A DNA stretch of 64,000 nt, taken from positions 23,032,082-23,096,081 of the forward strand of contig NC_067207.1 of assembly GCF_026262505.1 (NCBI RefSeq), in the 5' to 3' direction. How positions within the stretch are numbered: the stretch's first letter is position 1; every line of letters starts with the position of its first letter. The position numbers were made by a program, and so were the translations under genes. This DNA is from Trichomonas vaginalis G3. Its lineage: Eukaryota > Parabasalia > Trichomonadida > Trichomonadidae. Under the pieces are notes generated by a model. It made no database searches. It saw only the letters and a program-made list of their open reading frames with translations, and was not told where the DNA came from. Shown here one piece after another: positions 1 through 9,693 of this stretch.

Positions 1-45
1 ATTAAAACTTATTTTTTTTATTTATTATGATTAAACTTTTCAATC

Positions 46-2793
46 TTAGAGTTCATCTGGTTTTGGAGGTGGAGGTGGTGGGACATCCTCATGTGGTGGT
101 GGTGGAGGAATGTCCTCTGGTCTTGGTGGTGGTGGTGGAATATCATGTGGTGGTGGTGGTGGAATGTCCTCTGGTCTTGGTGGAGGTGGAGGGATATCAT
201 CATGTGGAGGTGGTGGAGGTGGTGGTAATGTTGGGATCTCATCGTGGCGTGGTGGCCATTCTCCTTCCCATCCCTCTGGGCGTGGTGGTGGTGGAGGTGT
301 TGGTGGTCTATGTCTTCTGCGTCTTTCCTCTTCAGATGATGTATCTGGTGGAGGAATCTCGCCGCGGTCGAGATATTCCTGATGCCTCTTCCTCCTCTCT
401 TCCATCTTCTTCATGTGCTTCTCGTGGCGGCGCATCATACGGCGCTCGTGGCGGCGCTGATCACGTTCGATGCGCTTCTCAATCTCTTCAGGAGTTGGTG
501 GATGGTGCATGTCTTCCTCGCGTTCTCTCTTGAAGTCTGGATCGCTGTCAGAGTCAGAGTAGTCGTAGTCATGTGGCCGTGGTGGGCGATGTTTGTGCCT
601 GTAGTCTGGTGTTGGCTCTGGAGTTGGTGTTGGTGGTGGAGGTGTCCATCCTTCTGGTGTTGGAGTTGGCTTTGGTGTTGGTGTTGGCTTCTTCTGTCTC
701 TTTGAACCATTCATGTTGAATTCCAAGATCTGGCGCTTGACATTAATCTGGTTGTGCTTTGTTTCTGGGTTAACTGTCTTGTTCCAGTGTGTCAAGTTAT
801 AATAGTTCTCTTCAAGCCATTCTTTAGTGTGGTTGTAGTTATCTACGAGGTTGTCGTATGTATCTTTGTAATGAGTAACTAACCATGGTCTCTTCTTTGG
901 AACTTCGTCCTTCAAGTACTTGGCAACTTCATTGATTGTCTTGTTGAGGGACTCAATGTTCTCTGGAATCAACTTCCACTCTTCAATTCTCATCTCGACA
1001 TCCTTTGTTGTCTCTTTGAACTTGTTGAGCTGATCTCTGAAGACTTGGGAGTGAGCGTATGGGTTTGTAAGATTGTCAAGGAAGTCTTGTGATTCTTGGA
1101 GGGCTAGTGTGATGTTCTTGATATCACCTTCGCTGCAGAACTCCTTGAACTCTTCGTCATCTTCAAGCTTTGTGCGGATCTGGAAGAGATATGCTTCAAG
1201 CTCGTTACGTGTTGTGGAAGCGTTGTGGCGGTCGCGTTCAATTTCTTCCATCTTGAAGATGAATGTCTGTGATTGGTTGAAGCGCTCTTCGTTGAGCTGC
1301 CAATCAGCAAAGTAATGTGTGGCGTTGAGCTTCTGGCCGTTGACTTCAATTCTGTTGATATATGGTAAAGTGAAATCATCAAGGCCGTACTTGATCATGA
1401 CTTCATCTGTATCGTTGTATGTTGTGTTTTCGTCGAAGTTGACAGAGAAGATGTCAAGAGGAAGCTCGTAGTTGTTATCTGACCAAATTGTGATGTTTTC
1501 GCCCTTGAGCTCCTTGTATGTGTAGTAGCGTGGCATCAATTTCTCCATCTTGTCATGAACGTTGTAGAGATCCTTGCGGATACCGTTCAATTCGACTTCG
1601 ATATGAGTATTGCAGAATGTTGTTGATTTGATCTTCTTTGGAAGTCTGTAGGATGATGATCTTGTGGATCCGAGAACAGTAGCACCGAGGATGACTGCTT
1701 CTTCTGGATTGAGTGTGTGGGAAATTGAATCAGACTTTGTAACATTGGACATGACTTCGTGGAAGAGCTGTGGACGGGAGTTGCCACCGATTGATTCAAC
1801 TGTATCGATCTTCTTGACGCCGGCCTTGTCCATAGCGTTGTTAATAAGATCACCAAGGGAATCAGCAAATGGCTGGATAAGCTCATTGAACTGTTGTCTT
1901 GTAAGGACGTATTCGAGACCATCTTCATCGATAACATCTTCCATGGAAACTGTGTATTCGATATCGATTGAAAGTCTTTCCTTAGCGATCTTAGCGGCAT
2001 CATAGAACATGTTGCGAACACGTGGGGAGTCGGATGTCTTGCCTGTCTTTTCAACAAACTTCTGGTAAAGGAAATCGCCGAGAACTTTATCGATGGCGTT
2101 GCCACCAAGTGTGCCGTTGGCAACGAGAGCCTTCTGGTTCATGATGACATCCTTGCCCATCTGGCTGAAACTGAAGATTGAAATCCATGTGCCTGTAGCA
2201 CCGATATCAATGAAAGCAATGTTGTTGGAAAGTCTCTGCTGTCTGCCGAGAACGTAATAGTTAGCAACAGCAGTTGGAGAATCAACAATAAATGTTAATG
2301 TTGTATTTGCAAGTCTTGCAGCTTCTCTGAGGGCATATCTTTCATGGCGAGACATGAATGGTTCGACAGAGAGGGTGAGAAGTGTCTTCTCTGGTGTATA
2401 AGCACCAGAGTCGATTGTGCTCAAAAGATAGCGGAGTGTTGATGCAAGAGCCTCACGATGGGATAAACCAATGGAGTTACTAAGAAGAGGGTAAAAGCTT
2501 TGGATAATATTCTGTGGGAAACGTTTGCCTGTTGCCTGAGCACGAGATGTATAATCCCATGCGCATTCATCGATTTCTTCGAGGGTCCAGTGATCGCCGT
2601 TTCTTGGCCGGGAATTCTTTGGATCTGAATAGTTGTACATTGTGAAAAATGTTGGAGATAATTTCTTGGATTGCTGGTTATTTACTGCAACAACACCACT
2701 AAACTTGCCCATACCTGCTTTGATGTTGGCATGACCAATATCTAAGCCAACAACAACGGAGTGGACAAGGGATGCAAGTGCAAATAAAAGCAT
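46..2793 (-). CDS. ER-type Hsp70 family chaperone (Grp170/HYOU1/Lhs1-like) with polyproline tail
   Basis: The 915-residue product starts with a hydrophobic signal-like stretch (MLLFALASLVHS) running straight into VVGLDIGHANIKAG, the first phosphate loop of an Hsp70 ATPase domain. FIDIGATGTW is the second phosphate loop, and SIGGNSRPQL sits where the adenosine motif GGxxRxP is expected. The ATPase domain covers roughly residues 14-375. A beta/helical substrate-binding part rich in N-glycosylation sequons follows to about 690. From about residue 700 the chain is highly charged and then proline-rich, with repeats of the type IPPPPPRPED, ending in KPDEL. Signal peptide, glycosylation sites and an xDEL-type end suggest an ER lumenal chaperone or exchange factor for BiP; the retention role of PDEL is inferred, since KDEL or HDEL is usual. 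The polyproline tail is atypical of the family. The ATG is 18 bases from a GC palindrome and close to a TCAGTGATTT Inr-like site. Confidence 0.8.
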   Translation of the reverse strand: MLLFALASLVHSVVVGLDIGHANIKAGMGKFSGVVAVNNQQSKKLSPTFFTMYNYSDPKNSRPRNGDHWTLEEIDECAWDYTSRAQATGKRFPQNIIQSFYPLLSNSIGLSHREALASTLRYLLSTIDSGAYTPEKTLLTLSVEPFMSRHERYALREAARLANTTLTFIVDSPTAVANYYVLGRQQRLSNNIAFIDIGATGTWISIFSFSQMGKDVIMNQKALVANGTLGGNAIDKVLGDFLYQKFVEKTGKTSDSPRVRNMFYDAAKIAKERLSIDIEYTVSMEDVIDEDGLEYVLTRQQFNELIQPFADSLGDLINNAMDKAGVKKIDTVESIGGNSRPQLFHEVMSNVTKSDSISHTLNPEEAVILGATVLGSTRSSSYRLPKKIKSTTFCNTHIEVELNGIRKDLYNVHDKMEKLMPRYYTYKELKGENITIWSDNNYELPLDIFSVNFDENTTYNDTDEVMIKYGLDDFTLPYINRIEVNGQKLNATHYFADWQLNEERFNQSQTFIFKMEEIERDRHNASTTRNELEAYLFQIRTKLEDDEEFKEFCSEGDIKNITLALQESQDFLDNLTNPYAHSQVFRDQLNKFKETTKDVEMRIEEWKLIPENIESLNKTINEVAKYLKDEVPKKRPWLVTHYKDTYDNLVDNYNHTKEWLEENYYNLTHWNKTVNPETKHNQINVKRQILEFNMNGSKRQKKPTPTPKPTPTPEGWTPPPPTPTPEPTPDYRHKHRPPRPHDYDYSDSDSDPDFKREREEDMHHPPTPEEIEKRIERDQRRHERRMMRRHEKHMKKMEERRKRHQEYLDRGEIPPPDTSSEEERRRRHRPPTPPPPPRPEGWEGEWPPRHDEIPTLPPPPPPPHDDIPPPPPRPEDIPPPPPHDIPPPPPRPEDIPPPPPHEDVPPPPPPKPDEL

Positions 2794-2811
2794 TCCTAAA
2801 TCACTGATTTA

Positions 2812-2825
2812 TTTGGCCGGCCAAA
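2812..2825. promoter_or_regulatory. 14-bp perfect palindrome upstream of the chaperone gene
   Basis: TTTGGCCGGCCAAA is a perfect dyad with eight G/C bases at its centre in otherwise AT-rich DNA. It lies 18 bases upstream of the chaperone ATG (2793) and just upstream of the Inr-like TCAGTGATTT (minus strand, about 2805-2796). Placement suggests an operator-type site; this is inference. Confidence 0.45.
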
Positions 2826-3781
2826 AAGAAATGCGACCAATTTCTTGAATATTGATTAATATATCGAAAAACAAACTATTTTATTTTCAATCTCGAACAA
2901 AATAAATTGAATTAAATTTTTAGAAAAAAAGCAAGAATGCATTTTATTTATTGGGTATATGTTATTTAACAATTATTTGATAAAAAATTGGATTGAGTTA
3001 AAAATCAAATTTTTTATTCAAGGAATATTGACAATTAAATCATCGAATACTAATTAATGGTAATAATTAATGCATTTAATAGATTTTAATTTTCCAAAAA
3101 TCTCTTAAAAATTGCGAATTTTTAAAAAATAAAGTTAAAATCTGAATTTTTTATAATCAAAAGTTTAAAAATATACGTTTTTTTGGAATCTCAAACTACA
3201 AAAATATAGCATATATGGGGCGATTTTATTAATTTAGACTCAATTTTATGTTAATTTGACTTTAATATACTTGAATTATTTTTAAATCACTATCGGAAAC
3301 ACAAGAAATGTTCTACAGCATTACAAACAACATCATTGATTGATATTTTCACATTCATGACTGCTTATAAAAAACAACGAGAAATTTTGGAAAATATTTT
3401 CCTTTAATCTCAGTGAAGGATGAACATTCTAACCTAGATCATCATAAAAATATGATAGGTAGGAGATGGGATTATTATGATTAATCTTTGGAATATCGAA
3501 ATTTTTCCAGATCTTCTGATTTGCTTTGAAAACATTTAATTATTATTCGTTATCCCTATCTTGATGTGAATTCATAATTGTTATTCAAGAAAGAAATCAG
3601 AAAAATTTCCAACAAAAAAGAAAAACAAAAAATTTCAATTTGTAAATTGGCATACTTTTGTTCTGTCATATTTTTCATAGTGGAATTTTTCATGTTTTGA
3701 AAATTATTATAATATCAACACCAACAATCTAGTGATGCAAAAATTTGGTTGGAAAAAATTAGGTGAATACTTATTTCGTTG
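2826..3781. other. Intergenic region between two divergent genes
   Basis: About 950 bases of AT-rich DNA between the chaperone (minus) and the cullin (plus). I see no gene, RNA gene or long repeat here; only the promoter-proximal elements at either edge are recognisable. Confidence 0.6.
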
Positions 3782-3794
3782 TCACTTTCCATCA
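3782..3794 (+). promoter_or_regulatory. Initiator (Inr) of the cullin gene
   Basis: TCACTTTCCATCA closely matches the trichomonad Inr (TCAYTWYTCATTA-like). The predicted transcription start is the A at 3784, 21 bases before the ATG at 3805. It lies downstream of an earlier in-frame ATG at 3763, which is why the later start is preferred. Confidence 0.8.
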
Positions 3795-3804
3795 TTTTTT
3801 AAAA

Positions 3805-6300
3805 ATGCCTAGAGTAAAAGCCAAAGTAGATCTTACTCCTGATGTCAAGCGCGTTGAGGAAGGCCTTGATAGCATCATACATCGCCAGCCCTGCAAGCAT
3901 GATTTTAACTCCTTGTATTCAAGTACAGATAAAATCATCAACAACGACAACCAGGCCAAGCTTTTCGATCTCCTCAACAACAAGATCAACGAGGAGATAG
4001 CAAAGTGGGAGAAACAGCTCAAAGAGGTAACATCCAATTCTCTCCTTTCCCTTTTCTCAACATTGTACGATAACTTTAAGATTTATTCCGACATTATTCC
4101 AAAAATTTACAGTTCATATGATTCTAAGTCTAGTCCCGAAAACAAGTCCAGAATGATCATAAGAAGAATATACTTTAAATTGGTCATTTCCGACAGGAGC
4201 ATTATCTCATCAGTTACCAAAGCTCTTCTCAAGCAGATCGACTATTTCCGTGATACACCAACCGATACAAATTATTCTATTCCAAAGAACATCGTTGATT
4301 CCTTCTACCAGTTTAATCCAGATTGTGATGAGAATAACAAGATCTTGGCCACTTTCAAGATTGACTTCACCGGCGGCGTTTACGCATACTTTAACCAATT
4401 CTTCGAGAAGAGAAACGAGTGTGACATTGCCAAGTACACATCCGACTCATTCACTCACCTCACACTCGAAGAGAACATCATCAGCACAATCTTCAGAAAG
4501 GTTGAAGCTGACTTGATGTTCAAAGAATCAGTTTGCGCACTTTTCGATTACGGTGACTTCTTCGATATCGACAAGTCAATCAACGTTGCCCCATTGTTGG
4601 AGAAAGACGAGACAGACCTTCTCGATAGGTTGAACAAATTAACACGTCTCTACATGAACGGTCGCGTTGAACCTGATATCAATCGCGTTGAACCTCTTAT
4701 CGATCTCCTCTGCAACTACATCAAGAACAGGATGCTCAGCTTCAGGCCACAGTTCGAAGACGGCCCAGCCAAGTCCGAGAATAAAGAAGAAGGCGCCAAA
4801 GAAGGTGGCGATGAAGAGAAAGCAGCTCCAGCAAAGAAGACTGTTGCAAAGAAGACAGTCGCCAAGAAGATCATCAAGAAGAAAGTTGTCGCAAAGAAGG
4901 AAGACAACGAAGAGAAGGAAGATGATGAAGAAAAGGAGAACGAAGAAAAGCCAACAACAGCAGAGCCAAAGATGAGAATTGTCAAGAAGGCAACACCAAA
5001 GGCCGGAACAGCATCCGCAGCAGAGAAATCATCCAAGAGCAAGATCGGCAAAGATGAGAAGATCACAGCAATGAAAGATCTCATCTTTACAGCACTTAAA
5101 CTCTACTCCAACTTCAACAAGATCTTCCAAGATTCAAGTGACAAGAAGAAGATGTCAAATGCCGTTGAACAAGCCTGGAATGCAAAGGAGTTCAGACCAC
5201 ATTACAACTTAGTTCAGTTCATCCATTATTCCGTTGTCAACAACCTCGAGAACATTCCAGATGAATACAAGTCCAAGTTCCCACAAATTTGCAAGCTCTT
5301 CTTCGATTTCACAACAGACAAAGCTGTTTTCGTTCCTCTCTTCATGAACTACCAGATCCAGCGTATCATCAAGAACAGAGAGTCCGAACAAGACACAAGA
5401 GCTCTTGAGTTCGAAATCGTCAAACAACTCAAGTCAATCGGTGCTTCTTCCAACACAGAAGATTTCGGTAAGCATCTTGAAGAAATTTACAACCAAGTCA
5501 GAATTTCTATCGACACAACAAAGAACTTCAAGGCAACAATACCTTCCGACAGCCAAGTTGATTTCATTGCAACAGTCTTGAACCATAACATTGTCGAGAA
5601 GTTCGCTACAGATAACGCTTTCAAGATCATGCCATTCCTTCAGGATCTCCACAACAGATTCGTTGGATTCTATCAGCAGAACCACCAGAACTCTGATCTC
5701 AAGATCATTCCAGATATCTCACAGCTCCAGTTCACATTCAGAGTTCCAAAGAACAAGAAGTCTGCCAATCTAAAGGTTTATACAATCAACACCGATGCAT
5801 GGGGTGGCTCCATTTTAATGGCCATCTACGAGGCAAAGGAGACAGGTCTCAAGAAGGCAGATATCAACGCTATCACAGCTGTTAAGGAAGACCTCGTCGA
5901 TGCTTATCTCAAGATGATGTATCACATGAAGCTCATCGCTATGAAGGATAAAGGAGCTTCTAACAAGATGGAAGATATCGAATGGGTCTTGAACAAGAAC
6001 TTCTTCAATCAGCAGAAGAACATTACCATTCCAACAGTCGATGTTCAGAAGGATAAGGCCAGTGATGTCGCTGCTGAAAGAAAGCAGCAGTTGATCACGA
6101 TTCACATCATTCGTGTTGGCAAGGGTAATAAGGATGGTATCTCTAAGACAATGCTTATCGAAGAAGTCGCTAGAGCTTGCAGAAAATACTTCGAGCCTAG
6201 CATCGAAGAGATTACAACAAAGATGGATAAGATGGCTGTACCAGGTCCAGAAAACTATTTGGAAATCAAGAGTGATGGAACTGTTTTATATAAACGTTAA
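3805..6300 (+). CDS. Cullin-family E3 ubiquitin ligase scaffold
   Basis: Product of 831 residues if read from the ATG behind the Inr; an in-frame ATG 42 bases upstream would add 14 residues. The chain is helical throughout, as in cullin repeats. The last 64 residues match the winged-helix/neddylation domain: IIRVGK aligns with the family motif IVRIMK, making Lys at about 773 the expected NEDD8 site, and the protein ends LEIKSDGTVLYKR, close to the usual YxYLA-type end. The preceding VYTINTDAWGGSILMAIYE region corresponds to the cullin homology domain that binds RBX1. Unusual is a Lys/Glu-rich low-complexity insert at about residues 321-416, containing AKKTVAKKTVAKK repeats. A TAAA overlapping the stop codon fits the known polyadenylation signal of the organism. 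The subfamily cannot be fixed by eye. Confidence 0.82.
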   Translation: MPRVKAKVDLTPDVKRVEEGLDSIIHRQPCKHDFNSLYSSTDKIINNDNQAKLFDLLNNKINEEIAKWEKQLKEVTSNSLLSLFSTLYDNFKIYSDIIPKIYSSYDSKSSPENKSRMIIRRIYFKLVISDRSIISSVTKALLKQIDYFRDTPTDTNYSIPKNIVDSFYQFNPDCDENNKILATFKIDFTGGVYAYFNQFFEKRNECDIAKYTSDSFTHLTLEENIISTIFRKVEADLMFKESVCALFDYGDFFDIDKSINVAPLLEKDETDLLDRLNKLTRLYMNGRVEPDINRVEPLIDLLCNYIKNRMLSFRPQFEDGPAKSENKEEGAKEGGDEEKAAPAKKTVAKKTVAKKIIKKKVVAKKEDNEEKEDDEEKENEEKPTTAEPKMRIVKKATPKAGTASAAEKSSKSKIGKDEKITAMKDLIFTALKLYSNFNKIFQDSSDKKKMSNAVEQAWNAKEFRPHYNLVQFIHYSVVNNLENIPDEYKSKFPQICKLFFDFTTDKAVFVPLFMNYQIQRIIKNRESEQDTRALEFEIVKQLKSIGASSNTEDFGKHLEEIYNQVRISIDTTKNFKATIPSDSQVDFIATVLNHNIVEKFATDNAFKIMPFLQDLHNRFVGFYQQNHQNSDLKIIPDISQLQFTFRVPKNKKSANLKVYTINTDAWGGSILMAIYEAKETGLKKADINAITAVKEDLVDAYLKMMYHMKLIAMKDKGASNKMEDIEWVLNKNFFNQQKNITIPTVDVQKDKASDVAAERKQQLITIHIIRVGKGNKDGISKTMLIEEVARACRKYFEPSIEEITTKMDKMAVPGPENYLEIKSDGTVLYKR

Positions 6301-6769
6301 AAGTAAAGTTTTTTTATTTTATATTAAAATTAGATTTTATTTTTTTAAAATACAATCTTTCAAAAACATTAAGCCTAAAACATATCTTTCACATTAAAAG
6401 CTCTTAGATGTTGAAATTTAGGTTTTAAAGTACTAAATAAAATAATTTTTATTTAAATAATATCTTTTCTTTCGTGAATTCATTATGTCAATGCTATGAA
6501 TCTACTGGCAAATTCAATTTCTTCATCATTGGTCCCGATTCCCAATTCCTAATGCAGTCTAATATAAACATCTCATTTTCTTTATCATTTCCATGAAAAT
6601 TTATCAATGTATGAGGACAGGTGAATGATTTAGGATTCAATAAACAAACAAAATCCGATGAAGAAATTTCAAATTTTCAAAATTTTAGATCAAAATCAAA
6701 AATTTCAGAATTATTTTATATTATTAAGTCTTTGGAATAAGAAAAGTTGATAAAATTGAAGATTATATT
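6301..6769. other. Intergenic, nothing recognised
   Basis: AT-rich spacer between two plus-strand genes. No gene or repeat seen before the next Inr. Confidence 0.6.
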
Positions 6770-6782
6770 TCACTTTTTTTCC
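6770..6782 (+). promoter_or_regulatory. Initiator (Inr) of the membrane protein gene
   Basis: TCACTTTTTTTCC fits the TCAYTW core of the trichomonad Inr. The predicted start A is 6772, 29 bases before the ATG at 6801, so it excludes an earlier in-frame ATG at 6747. Confidence 0.65.
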
Positions 6783-6800
6783 AAATTTATTTTTGGCAGA

Positions 6801-7538
6801 ATGATAAATCTTCCATTTTTAAAGTGGCCAGCTGTCGCATTTTGGCTCTCCATCGTTTTTGGTGCATCTGGCATTCTTTCAGGATTTGCAGTTACATTAA
6901 TTGCCTCCTATCTTGATTATACACTCCCATCTGTTACAGACGCAATTGATGATGACAATTCTAGGATAATTGTTCTTATTTTCATGGGATTAACAGCTCC
7001 TTTCTTAATTGGTGCTTCATACAAGACAAGAACATTCATTGGAAAAAGTTCAAAGAAGGCTCTCCAAGCACAACTCAAGATCATTTCTATCCTTGATCCA
7101 ATCCATCTTGTTTCCTGCATAGTAATGCCAGCTTCTTACATTCTTATGTACTTGATTGGATGGGAAAAACATCCAGTCCTTCACAATATCCTCATTTCAG
7201 CCTTTTCAGTTTCACAACTTGGCTTCCAGGTTACAACAGACATGATTTACGCTGTAAGCACAGACACAATGATCAAAGTTGCCTGGGTTACAGATATAAT
7301 TCACGCAAGCTTCTTCTGCGGAGCTGTCCTCTTCAAGTTCTTGAATATAGTCACTAAGGACTCAGACTTTTGCCACTCAATTTTCGTTGTTTGCCAACTT
7401 GTTATTTTCATCTTAGGATTCTTCAAGCTTATCTTCACAGGCATTGTTGTTCTCGGTGCTAGATTCATCGATAGCAACTTTGAAATCTTGAAGAAGGAGA
7501 AACAAACTATTTTCGACGAAAATTACGGAATGGCTTAA
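6801..7538 (+). CDS. Six-pass membrane protein, possibly Frag1/DRAM/Sfk1-like
   Basis: Product of 245 residues from the ATG behind the Inr. It shows about six hydrophobic segments (near residues 8-36, 56-74, 98-117, 128-150, 160-180 and 190-215). The first extracellular/lumenal loop carries LPSVTDAIDDDNSR, similar in place and character to the PxISDTG loop of Frag1/DRAM/Sfk1 proteins, which act in membrane lipid or lysosomal/autophagy functions. That match is weak and made by eye; only the multi-pass topology is secure. There is no signal peptide beyond the first membrane segment. The stop codon overlaps TAAA. Confidence 0.6.
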   Translation: MINLPFLKWPAVAFWLSIVFGASGILSGFAVTLIASYLDYTLPSVTDAIDDDNSRIIVLIFMGLTAPFLIGASYKTRTFIGKSSKKALQAQLKIISILDPIHLVSCIVMPASYILMYLIGWEKHPVLHNILISAFSVSQLGFQVTTDMIYAVSTDTMIKVAWVTDIIHASFFCGAVLFKFLNIVTKDSDFCHSIFVVCQLVIFILGFFKLIFTGIVVLGARFIDSNFEILKKEKQTIFDENYGMA

Positions 7539-8171
7539 ATTCTTTTATATTCTTAAAATTACTGAACATAAACAAAATACATATTATAATTCTTACATTT
7601 TTCATCATTTCTCATATAATTTTCTTGAAAAATTAATATTTTTATTTTTAAATAAGAGAATTAAAAGGATATAAGTATATGAAATACTCGTGCATCTTGA
7701 AAATGTATCATCTACTATTCAAAACCTACCAGAAATCAAAAGATAAATGAAATAATTTTTGTATTTTTCATTAAACATAAAGATGATGACAAATCAAATG
7801 AGACATATATGGAACAACTGTAAGCCGCTTTCGTGCATATATTCACAAACGGAAATGAAAAATTTAAACAATGCTCATAATTACAATATTAATAAGAGTT
7901 ATTCTTATAATATTTGAATTTATTTGCTAGGAGATGCTTTAACTCTAGCTATTAACAGTTTAAATCTCTGTTGATGCAGATATTTCATCTGAAAACGAAA
8001 GACTTTTAACATTTTTTGATACAAAAATTCATCAGATAGTTTACAAAATACTATATTTAGAATTACATCTCTTGATATCATTAATTAATTTTGAATTTTA
8101 TTTTTGAAGTTCAGAATTATAAAAACTAAAAAATATGAATTAATAAGACAGATAAGAAAAATATATTTATT
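7539..8171. other. Intergenic between convergent genes, nothing recognised
   Basis: About 630 AT-rich bases between the tail of the membrane protein gene and the tail of the TRP channel gene. No gene, array or palindrome of note. Confidence 0.6.
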
Positions 8172-9680
8172 TCAAACATAGCGGCTATTATCGAAAACTC
8201 TTGATGTCGGAATTTTCTGGTATTCATCTCTTTGAGGTCTTGATTCATCTTCGTATCCTTCCTCTTCTTCGATGAGTTTCTCCAACAGCTCGTGGAAGAT
8301 TGCCAAAGTGACGTAGAACCAAATACAAAGTCCTTGGAAGATGAAAGAAGTGAAATAAATGGATGGAATGAGCTTGGACTTATCAGCACCATAAGCCATC
8401 TCATCATATCCATCCAGAAGGTAATCACCATTACAAGCTGAAATTAATAATTTCGCTGCTTGTCTTGGTGATGTATAATGAGGGCTGTACCATCCAAATA
8501 AGCAAACACCAACATAAATATATCCAAAGAAGAATGGCATGCAGCCAATTAAGAACTTGAAAACAGGGCCAATTCCTTGTTCAAGCATTCTAACAATAAG
8601 ATAAAGAGAAGGAACAAGTCTGAAGTACTTAAACAAGACAAATACATGTGCAAATGATGAAGCACTGAGTAAAAACATCGGCCACGGTAAGCTATCGTTT
8701 ATATCTTTGCTGTATTTGATAAAAATGGAGACACAAATAACAGAACATGCATCTAATAAGAAGGAAATTGGTTCCCAAGGATCTAATTTGATCCTGAAGT
8801 ATTTGAGAACTGATGTTCTTTCTTTTAATGCTTTTTGCTTGGCTGTTTGGTAAAATCGAATAAGAGAGATTACTGTAATGATGCAGCAGATAAGAGAAAA
8901 CGTAACAATGAATGCGGCTGATGTAATCGTCCACTGTGTCAATAATCCAGAAGTTGGCTTTTTAGAATAGAGGATTGATCGCTCGTGCAAGTTCTTCCAA
9001 ACAATGATACTAGTACCATAGTAAAACTCGAATATTGAACTGACACCAACTTGATAAGAGTCAATTGTTCCAACTTCTCTTGGATGCAAAGTAATTGTCA
9101 TACTAAGAGAGAATATAGTAAAGGTATCAATGTATTTTAAAGCGATATCATTTGCAACTGATACATTATCTTCTGTTACGATGAATGATAATTGTTCTTG
9201 ATTTTTGAGCTTGATTTGGAATGTAAGATCCGAAGATTTAGAAAGAGGGTATGAACAAGGGAATATATCTGTAAAGAATAAGTATTTGTAGAATGATCCA
9301 TTAAGGGCATCAAGAACATCAGACTTTGTATATAGTTTTGCATCACCATATATATCTTCAATATCATCATCTTCACTTTCTGAATGTCCTTCTAAGAAAT
9401 ATCCGTCAATTGCGCGACCAAAATCTTGAAAGAATGGAATCATAGATGTTTGAATTGAAAAAGCAAGAATAAAGTATAGTACAATGATTGCAATCTCCAA
9501 AAAACATGACAATGGGAACTTATGATGTGTAGCCCAGCGAATAAATAACTTTTTGGGAGAAATATAAGGTTTTAAGCCTTTTGGTTTAAAATGGAAGATC
9601 GGGCGAGTCTCTATTGGAACAGTATCCTGGTGACCGCTAATAGTAGCGGCCTGGGGGTAGCTAAGCCTAAAGTCACTCGT
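8172..9680 (-). CDS. Mucolipin-type TRP cation channel (PKD/TRPML family)
   Basis: Reading from codon 9680-9678 gives about 502 residues. Features in order: a basic N-terminus; TM1 (EIAIIVLYFILAFSIQ); a large lumenal loop with HPREVGTIDSYQVGVSS; TM2-TM5 including LDPWEPISFLLDACSVICV and FKYFRLVPSLYLIVRML; a pore segment ISACNGDYLLDGYDEM (NGDY at residues 417-420, DNA 8421-8432); TM6; and an acidic C-tail EEEEGYEDES. TRPML channels have the filter NGDD at the equivalent site, so this is a likely endolysosomal Ca2+/cation channel. The start is odd: the frame is open upstream to 9722 but has no ATG before residue 79, which lies after TM1. A good Inr at 9693-9684 is followed by ACG at 9680. Either a non-AUG start, a mutated start or a sequence error is possible. 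Confidence 0.75.
   Translation of the reverse strand, partial: TSDFRLSYPQAATISGHQDTVPIETRPIFHFKPKGLKPYISPKKLFIRWATHHKFPLSCFLEIAIIVLYFILAFSIQTSMIPFFQDFGRAIDGYFLEGHSESEDDDIEDIYGDAKLYTKSDVLDALNGSFYKYLFFTDIFPCSYPLSKSSDLTFQIKLKNQEQLSFIVTEDNVSVANDIALKYIDTFTIFSLSMTITLHPREVGTIDSYQVGVSSIFEFYYGTSIIVWKNLHERSILYSKKPTSGLLTQWTITSAAFIVTFSLICCIITVISLIRFYQTAKQKALKERTSVLKYFRIKLDPWEPISFLLDACSVICVSIFIKYSKDINDSLPWPMFLLSASSFAHVFVLFKYFRLVPSLYLIVRMLEQGIGPVFKFLIGCMPFFFGYIYVGVCLFGWYSPHYTSPRQAAKLLISACNGDYLLDGYDEMAYGADKSKLIPSIYFTSFIFQGLCIWFYVTLAIFHELLEKLIEEEEGYEDESRPQRDEYQKIPTSRVFDNSRYV
9634..9649. repeat. Hairpin CCGCTA-ATAG-TAGCGG inside the channel gene's 5' end
   Basis: CCGCTAATAGTAGCGG forms a six-bp perfect stem in the first codons of the TRP channel gene. 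Its CCGC...GCGG core is the same as in the palindromes listed below for the Polinton, so it may belong to the same dispersed family; the link is inferred. Confidence 0.4.
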
Positions 9681-9683
9681 TTT

Positions 9684-9693
9684 CCAAAAGTGA
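9684..9693 (-). promoter_or_regulatory. Inr-like site of the TRP channel gene
   Basis: On the minus strand TCACTTTTGG gives a predicted start at 9691. The codon at the usual distance (9680-9678) is ACG, in frame with the channel. No other Inr with an in-frame ATG was found upstream. Confidence 0.5.

Noticed and set aside
27-710. Plus-strand open frames over the chaperone's 3' part
   Set aside because: They arise from the GGT/CCT-rich repeats of the polyproline tail read on the other strand and have no independent coding character.
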